Below the pieces are notes generated by a model. That model saw only the letters and a program-made list of their open reading frames with translations, was not told the origin of the DNA and made no database searches. The position numbers and the translations under genes are program-made. A stretch of DNA of 64,000 bases from contig NZ_JAQKGV010000001.1 of NCBI RefSeq assembly GCF_028617075.1, positions 248,001 to 312,000 on the forward strand, in the 5' to 3' direction. This document shows, piece after piece, positions 35,534 through 43,835 of the stretch. Each line of letters begins with the position of its first letter. Positions within the stretch are counted from its first letter, which is position 1. The DNA comes from Rubrobacter calidifluminis (lineage in GTDB: Bacteria; Actinomycetota; Rubrobacteria; Rubrobacterales; Rubrobacteraceae).

Positions 35534-36405
35534 CCCCGCTCTCCTTCCCGCACCATACGTTCGGCGTCTTCCTCGGGGACCGCGAGCGCGACGTGCAGCG
35601 TCTGGGCGGAGACCTGCGGCCGCTCGCCGGGGCCGTGGGAGAGGTCGACGTCCCACTCCTCGACCGTGCTGGAGAGCCTCCCTATGCCCTCTATCTCGAC
35701 CTCGACGACGTCCCCGGGCTGCATGGGGCGCGAGTTGGCCGGGGTGCCGGTGAGGACGACGTCCCCGGGCTCGAGCGTGATGAGCCGGCACAGGTCGGCG
35801 AGCTGGTAGGCGACGCCGAAGATCATGTCGTCCGAGGTGGCTTCCTGCACGACCTCGCCGTTGAGGTACGTCCTGAGCGTGAAGTCCTCCGGGTCGAACT
35901 CCCCGGCCGGAACGACCGCGGGCCCGAGCGGCAGGAATCCGTCCTGCCCCTTGACCCGCAGCATCGAGCCGCGGTCGGCGTGCCGGAAGTCGTGCAGGCT
36001 GACGTCGTTGGCGCAGGTGTACCCCGCCACGTACGAGAGAGCCTCCTCTTCGGGGACGCCGTGCATCCTGCGCCCGACGACGACCGCGAGCTCCCCCTCG
36101 TAGTTGAGAAACCCCGTCCCCTTCGGACGCCTCAATACACCCCGGTGCCCGCCGAGGGAGCTGGGGGGCTTGAGGAAGTACGAGGGATGATCCGGCACCC
36201 TGGCCCCGTACTCCTCGACCCGGCTGCGGTAGGTGAGGTGCGGCGCGATTATCTTCGAGGGCTCGGCAGGCGCGAGATAGATAGCCTCCTCCTCGGAGAT
36301 CCTGCCGCCGTCCTCCAGCGCGATCACACCTCCAGGCTCCAAAAGACCCCAGACGGGCCCGCCCTCGACCAGAACCCTCACCCTCGGTCCCCGCGAAAGA
36401 TCCAA
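35512..36405 (-). CDS. Fumarylacetoacetate hydrolase (FAH) family protein
   Basis: This 297-residue protein has the C-terminal FAH fold with metal ligands in NYEGELAVVVG (two Glu) and TCANDVSLHD (Asp). LTGTPANSRPMQPGDVVEVEIEGIG is the family's ending. FAH-family enzymes in meta-cleavage pathways act as hydratases or decarboxylases on 2-oxo acids (HpaG, DmpE/H types). TTG 36405 follows AAGGAGGAAGG. It is the first gene of the operon. Confidence 0.9.
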   Translation of the reverse strand: MDLSRGPRVRVLVEGGPVWGLLEPGGVIALEDGGRISEEEAIYLAPAEPSKIIAPHLTYRSRVEEYGARVPDHPSYFLKPPSSLGGHRGVLRRPKGTGFLNYEGELAVVVGRRMHGVPEEEALSYVAGYTCANDVSLHDFRHADRGSMLRVKGQDGFLPLGPAVVPAGEFDPEDFTLRTYLNGEVVQEATSDDMIFGVAYQLADLCRLITLEPGDVVLTGTPANSRPMQPGDVVEVEIEGIGRLSSTVEEWDVDLSHGPGERPQVSAQTLHVALAVPEEDAERMVREGERGWTGSSK

Positions 36406-36426
36406 ACCTTCCTCCTTCCTGAATCA

Positions 36427-36441
36427 TGGATAATGTATCCA
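36427..36441. promoter_or_regulatory. GntR operator 1 (over catabolic operon -10)
   Basis: TGGATA-ATG-TATCCA: a perfect six-base inverted repeat with three-base spacer. It covers the minus-strand -10 hexamer (36432-36437) of the FAH-to-APC operon. It matches a second site at 36475-36489 in 11 of 12 arm positions. Confidence 0.75.
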
Positions 36442-36460
36442 AAAGAAGGGAGATTGTCAA
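36432..36460 (-). promoter_or_regulatory. Promoter of the catabolic operon
   Basis: On the minus strand TTGACA (36460-36455), 17 bases, TACATT (36437-36432). The -35 is consensus. Transcription would start near 36425, 20 bases before the TTG of the FAH gene. Confidence 0.75.
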
Positions 36461-36474
36461 TGGAGTTTTCAGCT

Positions 36475-36489
36475 TGAATAAAATATCCA
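36475..36489. promoter_or_regulatory. GntR operator 2 (over gntR -10)
   Basis: TGAATA-AAA-TATCCA has the same architecture as operator 1, with one arm mismatch, 48 bases away centre to centre. It overlaps a plausible plus-strand -10 for gntR (AATAAA or TAAAAT, downstream of TTGTCA at 36454-36459), consistent with autorepression. Confidence 0.65.
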
Positions 36490-36509
36490 CACAATTTAAG
36501 ATCGCATGC

Positions 36510-37187
36510 ATGTCGAACGTGAGGAGTGCTGCGGGTGGAGGGCCCATAGACGCGTCTTCGGTCGCGGACCGGGCGTACGAGCGGATCAGGGAGTACGTGC
36601 TCGGGGGGGAGGCCGAGCCGGGGACGAGGCTGGGTCAGGTCGAGCTGGCGGAGAGGTTCGGCATCTCGCGGACGCCGGTGAGGGAGGCGTTGAGGAGGCT
36701 GGCGGACGAGGGGCTGGTGGAGTTTCAGCCGAACCGGGGATATCGGGTGGCGGATCTCGGGCTCGAGGCGGTTTTGCGGCGGCTGGAGGTGAGGACGCTG
36801 CTCGAGCCGGGGATAGCACGGCTCGCGGCCGGTCGCAGGAACGGCAGGGACATAGACCTCCTGTACGGGGCTATAGAGCGGGAGGCGGACGCCGCCGACG
36901 GGGTGGAGGCGCACGACGCGAGCCGCCAGTTCCACATGCATCTCGCGCGGGCGACAGGCAACGAGGAGCTGGTAAGGGTTTTGGGTTCGCTCTGGATCGT
37001 GGAGGTGGGGCGCAGGCTCCTCTCGCGGCGGATGCTCACCTCTGACTGGAAGGAAGAGGACGTCGCGGAGCACCGCCAGATAGCCTCCGCCGTCGCCGAG
37101 GGGCGTGCGGAGGACGCCGGGAGGCTCATGCTCGAGCACATAGAGCGGGCGGTGGGCCACTGGAAGTACGAGTGGCAGAAGGGGTGA
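36510..37187 (+). CDS. GntR-family transcriptional regulator (FadR subfamily, FCD domain)
   Basis: About 225 residues: winged helix at 20-85 (RAYERIREYVLGG...LAERFGISRTPVREALRRLADEGLVE) and a C-terminal FCD ligand-binding domain with possible metal ligands in the DASRQFHMHLARATGN region and later EHRQI. It is divergent from the nine-gene operon, and two 15-bp inverted repeats lie between. The likely role is repression relieved by a pathway intermediate. The start is uncertain: ATG 36510 lacks a ribosome-binding site; the frame extends upstream through operator 2, which is implausible. Confidence 0.9.
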   Translation: MSNVRSAAGGGPIDASSVADRAYERIREYVLGGEAEPGTRLGQVELAERFGISRTPVREALRRLADEGLVEFQPNRGYRVADLGLEAVLRRLEVRTLLEPGIARLAAGRRNGRDIDLLYGAIEREADAADGVEAHDASRQFHMHLARATGNEELVRVLGSLWIVEVGRRLLSRRMLTSDWKEEDVAEHRQIASAVAEGRAEDAGRLMLEHIERAVGHWKYEWQKG

Positions 37188-37211
37188 GCGGGCAGCGGCG
37201 CGGCCCGGACG

Positions 37212-37826
37212 CTATGGCTTGCCCGCCGGAACCGCCGAGACCACGGGGAGGCCGAGGGGACCTTTGAGGACCGTATCCCGGCGGCCGGGAGTAAGGCCGG
37301 CCGGGCGTAGCATGCGAGAGGCCGCGGCGGGCGTACGGAACTTACCGTGCAGCTTCATCGGGAGGAGCATCACCCGCAGCCAGGAAGCGGCGAAGATGTC
37401 CACCAGGACGAGAGAGCCTCCCGGCGCCAGGACCCTTCCTATCTCCTGGAGCCCTTTCTGCTGGTCCTCCCAGTGGTGGAACGAGACGGTGCTGAGGACG
37501 AGGTCGAACTCTCCATCATCGAACGGCAGGTGCTCGACCGGAGCGCAGACGAGGCTCGCCGGTGTCCCACCCTCCCTGGCCGCCTCGATCATGCCGGCCG
37601 CGGCGTCCACCCCGACGAGCCGGGCGTCGGGGAAGCGCCCCGACGCCCGGCGCAGCAGGGCCCCCGTTCCGCAGCCCACGTCGAGCACGCGGTGTGGCCG
37701 CGGCGCCATACGGGAGGCGAGCCGCAGGGTCGCCTCGTGTACCGGCTCGAAGAAGCTGGCCTGCAGCCCGCTCTTTTCGTAGGTCGGCGCCCACCGGTCG
37801 AAACGCCCGACGTCCCGGTCTCTCAC
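37212..37826 (-). CDS. Class I SAM-dependent methyltransferase (UbiE-like)
   Basis: This 204-residue methyltransferase has the SAM motif VLDVGCGTGALLRRA, GVDAAAGMIEAAR, LPFDDGEFDLVLSTVSFHHW and VLAPGGSLVLVDIF. It may methylate a small molecule or provide self-protection; the acceptor is unknown. GTG 37826 overlaps the TGA of padR, so its expression is tied to the regulator. Confidence 0.9.
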   Translation of the reverse strand: MRDRDVGRFDRWAPTYEKSGLQASFFEPVHEATLRLASRMAPRPHRVLDVGCGTGALLRRASGRFPDARLVGVDAAAGMIEAAREGGTPASLVCAPVEHLPFDDGEFDLVLSTVSFHHWEDQQKGLQEIGRVLAPGGSLVLVDIFAASWLRVMLLPMKLHGKFRTPAAASRMLRPAGLTPGRRDTVLKGPLGLPVVSAVPAGKP

Positions 37827-38344
37827 GCGCCCTCCACCTCCCTCTCCAGCTCCGAGATCCAGGCCAGCTCGTGCTCGATGGTGCTGCGGTGGAACGAGAC
37901 CACCTTCGCCGCGTAAGGACTGCGCCCGTCCCCGATGCGCGACTCCATCTCGACGGAGCGTTCCAGATGCTCCTCGAGGAACTCCCGCCTCGCCCGCAGG
38001 ATGCTCCTCCTCTCTTCGGGCTCCAGCAGCTCGAAGAGCGCCACCCTCACCATGAACTCCGCGTCGTTTCGCGCCAGCTCGGGCGGAAACTCCCGGAGCA
38101 TCTCGCCCAGAGCCTCCCGCCCCAGCCCCGTCGCCCGGTAGACGTGCCTGTCCGGCCTGCCCTCCTGACGCACGACCTCCTTCTCCACCGCCCCCATCTC
38201 CTCCAGCCGCCGCAACGCCGGGTAGAGCTGGTTGTTGTTGAGCGCGAACTCCCGCCCCAGCACCCGGCCCACCCCCCGCTTTATCTCGTACCCGTGCAGC
38301 GGTCGTTCGATCACGCTGCTCAGGATCAGGATATCCGTGTACAC
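37823..38344 (-). CDS. PadR-family transcriptional regulator
   Basis: This 173-residue protein has the PadR winged helix at residues 1-85 (ILILSSVIERPLHGYEIKR...LYPALRRLEEMGAVEKEVV) and a C-terminal helical dimerisation region typical of subfamily-1/2 members. GTG 38344 follows AAGGAG with seven-base spacing. It leads a two-gene unit with the methyltransferase. A set of palindromic TAGGTTA repeats lies directly upstream and probably mediates autoregulation. Confidence 0.93.
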   Translation of the reverse strand: MYTDILILSSVIERPLHGYEIKRGVGRVLGREFALNNNQLYPALRRLEEMGAVEKEVVRQEGRPDRHVYRATGLGREALGEMLREFPPELARNDAEFMVRVALFELLEPEERRSILRARREFLEEHLERSVEMESRIGDGRSPYAAKVVSFHRSTIEHELAWISELEREVEGA

Positions 38345-38368
38345 CGCTCACTCCTTTATGGATTAATC

Positions 38369-38390
38369 TAACCTAGGTTAATGTAACCTA
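38369..38390. promoter_or_regulatory. Putative PadR operator: three alternating TAGGTTA copies
   Basis: TAACCTA (38369-38375) overlaps TAGGTTA (38374-38380) to give the perfect palindrome TAACCTAGGTTA; after ATG comes TAACCTA (38384-38390), forming a seven-base inverted repeat with a three-base gap. It starts 25 bases upstream of padR. Confidence 0.6.
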
Positions 38391-38451
38391 TTGGACTGGA
38401 CCGGTCAATGGACGTGCGCGGTGGGGTGGTTTCGGTTATGCTTTTCGAAAG

Positions 38452-38624
38452 AGGGTGCGTCTGGTGCGAGGGAAGCCGGTGAGAATCCGGCGCGGTCCCG
38501 CCACTGTGAGCGGCGATGCGACACTCCGCCTGGGGGCTCTGCCCGGTCACTGGGTCCTTTTCGGGGCCTGGGAAGGCTGCGGGGGAGGCGCTTTGGAGCC
38601 GCGAGCCAGGAGACCTGCCGGGCG
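38452..38624 (+). promoter_or_regulatory. Cobalamin riboswitch
   Basis: The plus strand shows the conserved core of B12 riboswitches: GGTGC near the start, GGAAGCCGGTGAGAATCCGG (38471-38490), GCGGTCCCGCCACTGTGAGC, an internal CACTGG...GGGAAGG, and the B12 box AGCCAGGAGACCTGCC at 38604-38619. It precedes btuFCD. With the 135 bases before btuF it forms the leader, which should shut off the importer when adenosylcobalamin is plentiful. I see no clear terminator after the box, so control may act on translation. Confidence 0.95.
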
Positions 38625-38758
38625 CTTAGGTCGCAGGCTCTTCGAGGAAGGAGTTCGGGCGTGGTGATTTTCTGGTCGCTTCCCGCCGGGCCCTAGAGGG
38701 CTTCTCTCTCGGGCTGGATTTCCGAGTTCGTTTCGAGGTGGGGAGGTGATTCTCTGGC

Positions 38759-39736
38759 ATGTTCGTTAGGATGGGTTACGTCCTGCGCGTCGTGGTGGCG
38801 TTCGCCGTGGTGGTTTTCGCGCTCGCCGGGTGCGGGGCGGGCGGGGTTTCTGGAGGGGGTTCTTCCGGGGGCGCCACGCAGGCCCGCGGCGGTGCTTCGG
38901 GGTACCCGGTCACGGTGACCGACTCGCTCGGGAGGAAGGTCACGATAGAGAAGAAGCCCGAGCGTATCGCCTCGATGGCCCCGAGCATCACCGAGACGCT
39001 CTTCGCGATCGGGGCGGGGAAGAGGGTCGTGGGGGTGACCACCGCCGACGACTACCCGCCGCAGGTCGAGCACATCGCGAAGATCGGGGACTACAAAGGG
39101 GTCAACGCCGAGAAGGTCGCCTCGCTCAAGACCGACGTGCTCTTCATGTCGTTTGCGACGACCAGGCAGCAGGCGGCCGACCTGGAGAAGAAGACCGGGG
39201 CGAAGGTCGTCGTGATCAACCCGGAGAGCGTCCGGGGGGCGATAGCCTCGATCGGGACGGTCGGGGAGGTCGTCGGGGACGAGAAGAAGGCCCGCGAGGT
39301 CCAGCGGCACATGCGCCGCGAGCTCTCGCAGGTGAGGAAGGAGGTCAGGGGGCTGTCTCATCCCACGGTCTTCTACGAGGTCTACCCCAAGCCACTCCAG
39401 ACGGCCGGTCCGGGCAGCTTCATAGACGACGAGATAAAGCTCGCCGGCGGGAAGAACGTCGCCGCCGGGGCGAAGAGCGCCTACCCGCAGTACTCGCTCG
39501 AGGAGCTCGTGAAGCAGAACCCGGACTACTACCTGATCGGCAGCTCCTCCGGCGATACGCCCAAGAAGGTCGCGAGCCGTCCCGGTTTCGAGGCGCTCAA
39601 GGCCGTGCGTGAGGGGCACGTCGAAGTCATAAACGACAACCTCACGACCCGTCCGGGGCCGAGGATAGTCGAGGGGGTGAAGCAGATCGCGGAGGCGATA
39701 CACCCCGGTGCCTTCAAAGTCCACAGCAAGAGATAG
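38759..39736 (+). CDS. btuF: Cobalamin ABC transporter, substrate-binding lipoprotein
   Basis: This 325-residue class III solute-binding protein has a lipoprotein signal peptide with lipobox LAGC (Cys25). Conserved features include RKVTIEKKPERIASMAPSITETLFAIGAG and a C-terminal NDNLTTRPGPRIVEGV. The riboswitch upstream makes B12 or a corrinoid the likely ligand rather than iron siderophores. ATG 38759 is downstream of GGGAGGTGAT. The 3' end overlaps btuC by 29 bases. Confidence 0.92.
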   Translation: MFVRMGYVLRVVVAFAVVVFALAGCGAGGVSGGGSSGGATQARGGASGYPVTVTDSLGRKVTIEKKPERIASMAPSITETLFAIGAGKRVVGVTTADDYPPQVEHIAKIGDYKGVNAEKVASLKTDVLFMSFATTRQQAADLEKKTGAKVVVINPESVRGAIASIGTVGEVVGDEKKAREVQRHMRRELSQVRKEVRGLSHPTVFYEVYPKPLQTAGPGSFIDDEIKLAGGKNVAAGAKSAYPQYSLEELVKQNPDYYLIGSSSGDTPKKVASRPGFEALKAVREGHVEVINDNLTTRPGPRIVEGVKQIAEAIHPGAFKVHSKR

Positions 39737-40713
39737 CCTCTGGGTGGGGGCCTCCGCCGCCGCGCTGGTGTTGGTGGCGGTGCTCTCGCTCGGCGTGGGA
39801 CCGGCCTGGCTCTCCCCCGGCGAGGTCGTGCGGACGCTCCTCGGGGGCGGGGACGAAGTCTCGCGGGCGATAGTCCTGCAGATCCGGCTGCCCCGCATAG
39901 CCCTCGGGATGCTCGTCGGAGGGGCGCTCGGGGTGAGCGGGGCCGCGATGCAGGGGCTCTTCCGCAACCCCATGGCCGACCCGTACGTGGTGGGGGTCTC
40001 GCCGGGGGCCGCGCTCGGGGCGGTGCTCGCGATAGCCTCCGGGGCCTCCTTCGGGGCGGCCGGGCTCTCCGCGGTCCCGCCCGCCGCCTTCTGCGGGGGG
40101 CTCGCGGCGGCGTTCGCCGTGGTCGGGCTCTCGCGGCGCGGCGGGCGGTTTCCCATCGCCGATCTGCTGCTCGTCGGGCTCGCGGTCGGGGCCTTCGCCG
40201 CTGCGGTCTACTCGTTCGTCATCCTGACCTTCGCCGACCAGAGGATCTCCTCGGTGCTGTTCTGGCTGCTGGGGTCTCTGGCGCCTGCCGACTGGCGGAG
40301 GGTGGTGGACGCGCTGCCGTACCTCGTCGTCTCTTCGGCTGGGCTCCTGGCCCTCTCGCGCAGGCTCGACATACTGTCGCTCGGGGAGGAGCAGGCCACC
40401 TACCTCGGGGTCGGGGTCGAGCGGGTGAAGCTGCTCGCGATAGGGTTCGCCGCGCTCGGCGCCTCGGCGGCGGTCGCGGTCAGCGGCGTGATCGGCTTCA
40501 TCGGGCTCATCGTGCCGCACGCCGGCAGGATACTGGCCGGCCCGCGTCACGCCCTGCTGTTGCCGGTCTCGGGGCTGTGGGGGGCGGCTTTCCTCGTCGC
40601 CGCCGACGACGCGGCGCGCACCGCGATCCCCGCGATCGAGATCCCGGTCGGGATCATAACCGCCCTGTGCGGGGCGCCTTTCTTCGTGTATCTGCTCTCC
40701 AGGAGCCGCAGGC

Positions 40714-40730
<17 letters not shown>
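39708..40730 (+). CDS. btuC: Cobalamin ABC transporter permease (FecCD family)
   Basis: This 340-residue membrane protein has about ten helices and the FecCD motifs RLPRIALGMLVGGALGVSGAAMQGLFRNPMADP, split by the usual glycine-rich spacing, and VSGVIGFIGLIVPHAGR, which contains the ATPase-contact region. GTG 39708 lies inside the btuF gene, in a different frame. It forms the membrane channel of the importer. Confidence 0.94.
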
Positions 40731-41970
<1,240 letters not shown>

Positions 41971-42018
41971 TAGAATGTCTTGGGTGGTGAGTTCGAAGCA
42001 GAGAGCGAGGAACGCACC

Positions 42019-42780
42019 TTGAGGCGGCTCGGCGTGCTGATGAGCCGCAAGGAGATCGTACCCGAGCGTCTGCCGGGGAGGGTGGCGGTCGTCATAGACG
42101 TCTTCATGGCGACTACCACGCTGCTCACCATCCTCGAGAACGGTGCCCGGCGCGTCTTCCCGGTCGGGAGCCTGCAGGAGGGCGAGGAGGTCTACGCCCG
42201 GGTGGGACCGGAGGCTCTGCGCGGCGGGGAGCAGGGCGCCGAGCGGGTCGAGGGGTACGACTTCGGCCCGCTGCCCGAGGAGTACTCGCCGGAGAAGGTC
42301 GCCGGCAGGGACGTCGTCTTCCTCACGACCAACGGGACGAGGGCCATCTCCGAGGTCGCCGCCGCGGATATCGTCCTCGTCTCCTGCCTGCGCAACGCGC
42401 CCGCCACGGCGCGCTACCTCGAATCCTCGGGGGCGGAGGCGGTGTACCTGGTGTGCGCCGGCTCCGGGGGACGGTTCGACCTCGAAGATTTCCTCGGGGC
42501 CTCGGCGATAGTCTCGCGGCTCGGCGTGGAGGAATGGAACCTCAACGACGCCGCGATCCTGGCGCGGGAATGGGCCGGCAGGCTCGAAGACCCGGTGGAG
42601 GTGCTCGCCCGCTCGCGCGCCGGCCGGTGGTTCGTCGAGCACGACCGGATCGAGACGCTGCGCTTCGCGGCGGACGTCGGGGCGAGCGAGGCCGTCCTCG
42701 AGGTGAGGGACGGCACGCTGCGCAGGGTCGAGGAGCTGGGCGGAGGTTCCCGGGCGGCTGAGGACGAGCAGGGGGTCTGA
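42019..42780 (+). CDS. 2-phosphosulfolactate phosphatase (ComB) family protein
   Basis: From TTG 42019 (GAGG eight bases upstream) a 253-residue ComB-like protein is read. Typical segments are VAVVIDVFMATTTLLTILENGA at about residues 20-42, VVFLTTNGTRAI and FDLEDFLGASAIVSRL. ComB removes phosphate from 2-phosphosulfolactate in coenzyme M and sulfolactate synthesis; bacterial homologues are common but often of unproven role. Nothing else of coenzyme M synthesis is present. TAGAAT at 41971-41976 may be its -10. Confidence 0.85.
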   Translation: MRRLGVLMSRKEIVPERLPGRVAVVIDVFMATTTLLTILENGARRVFPVGSLQEGEEVYARVGPEALRGGEQGAERVEGYDFGPLPEEYSPEKVAGRDVVFLTTNGTRAISEVAAADIVLVSCLRNAPATARYLESSGAEAVYLVCAGSGGRFDLEDFLGASAIVSRLGVEEWNLNDAAILAREWAGRLEDPVEVLARSRAGRWFVEHDRIETLRFAADVGASEAVLEVRDGTLRRVEELGGGSRAAEDEQGV

Positions 42781-42782
42781 AA

Positions 42783-43835
42783 TTGGTTGAAACCATAAAA
42801 GTGCGCGAGGGCGAGGATTTCGACAGGAAGGCCGTCGAGGAGTACCTGCGGCGGCACATCGAGGGGCTGCCGGAGGGCAGCCTCGAGGTCGAGCAGTTCC
42901 CCTCCGGGGCCTCGAATTTGACGTATCTTCTCAGGATAGGCTCCTGGGAGGGCGTGCTCAGGCGGCCGCCTCTCGGTCCCGTACCGCCCAAGGCGCACGA
43001 CATGGAGCGCGAGTCGAGGCTGCTCATGCGCCTCAACCCCGTCTATCCCCTTGCCCCGAAGCCCTACTTCTACTGTGAGGACCGATCCGTCATCGGCGCG
43101 CCCTTCTACGTAATGGAGCGCAGGCGCGGCATCGTCATAGACGACTCCTTCCCGGAAGGGATGGAGCCCACGCCGGAGCTCTGCCGGGGCATCTCCGAGA
43201 CGCTCTGCGACACGCTGGTCGGGCTGCACGCCGTCGACTACCAGGCGGCGGGGCTCGGAGACCTCGGGCACCCGGAGGGCTTCCTGGAGCGGCAGGTGAA
43301 GGGTTGGATCTCCCGCTACGAGCGGGCGAAGACCGGGGAGATACCCGAGGTCGAGCCCCTGACCCGCTGGATAGCCTCCGACATCCCCGAGAGCCCCCCG
43401 CCGACGATCATCCACAACGACTACAAGCTCAACAACCTCATCCTGGACCCCGAAGATCCCACCGAAGTCCGCGCCGTGCTCGACTGGGAGATGGCCACGG
43501 TGGGGGACCCACTCTTCGACCTCGCCGTCTCCCTCTCCTACTACGTCGAGAAGGACGATCCGCCCGAGATGAAGCGGGTCCTCCCGACGGTGACCGACGC
43601 GCCCGGCTTCATGACCCGGGAGGAGTTCATGCAGCGCTACGCCGAGAAGAGCGGGCGCGACCTCTCCCGGATGCACTGGTACCGGGTCTTCGGCTACTTC
43701 AAGCTCGCGGTCATCCTGCAGCAGATCTACGTCCGCTGGGTCCGCGGCCAGACGAAGGACGAGCGGTTCGCAACCTTCGGCGAACGGGTCGAGAACCTCG
43801 TCCGCTACGCCTACTCGCTCTCACGCTCCTCCTAG
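42783..43835 (+). CDS. Phosphotransferase family protein (APH / ACAD10-like kinase fold)
   Basis: This 350-residue protein has the aminoglycoside-phosphotransferase fold. The catalytic loop IIHNDYKLNNLIL (HxDxxxxN) and metal-binding VLDWEMATVGDPLFDLA are complete, so kinase activity is plausible. It resembles the phosphotransferase domain of ACAD10/11 proteins, which phosphorylate hydroxyacyl-CoA compounds; that would suit a region rich in CoA-thioester genes. TTG 42783 is two bases after the ComB-like stop, implying an operon. Confidence 0.88.
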   Translation: MVETIKVREGEDFDRKAVEEYLRRHIEGLPEGSLEVEQFPSGASNLTYLLRIGSWEGVLRRPPLGPVPPKAHDMERESRLLMRLNPVYPLAPKPYFYCEDRSVIGAPFYVMERRRGIVIDDSFPEGMEPTPELCRGISETLCDTLVGLHAVDYQAAGLGDLGHPEGFLERQVKGWISRYERAKTGEIPEVEPLTRWIASDIPESPPPTIIHNDYKLNNLILDPEDPTEVRAVLDWEMATVGDPLFDLAVSLSYYVEKDDPPEMKRVLPTVTDAPGFMTREEFMQRYAEKSGRDLSRMHWYRVFGYFKLAVILQQIYVRWVRGQTKDERFATFGERVENLVRYAYSLSRSS

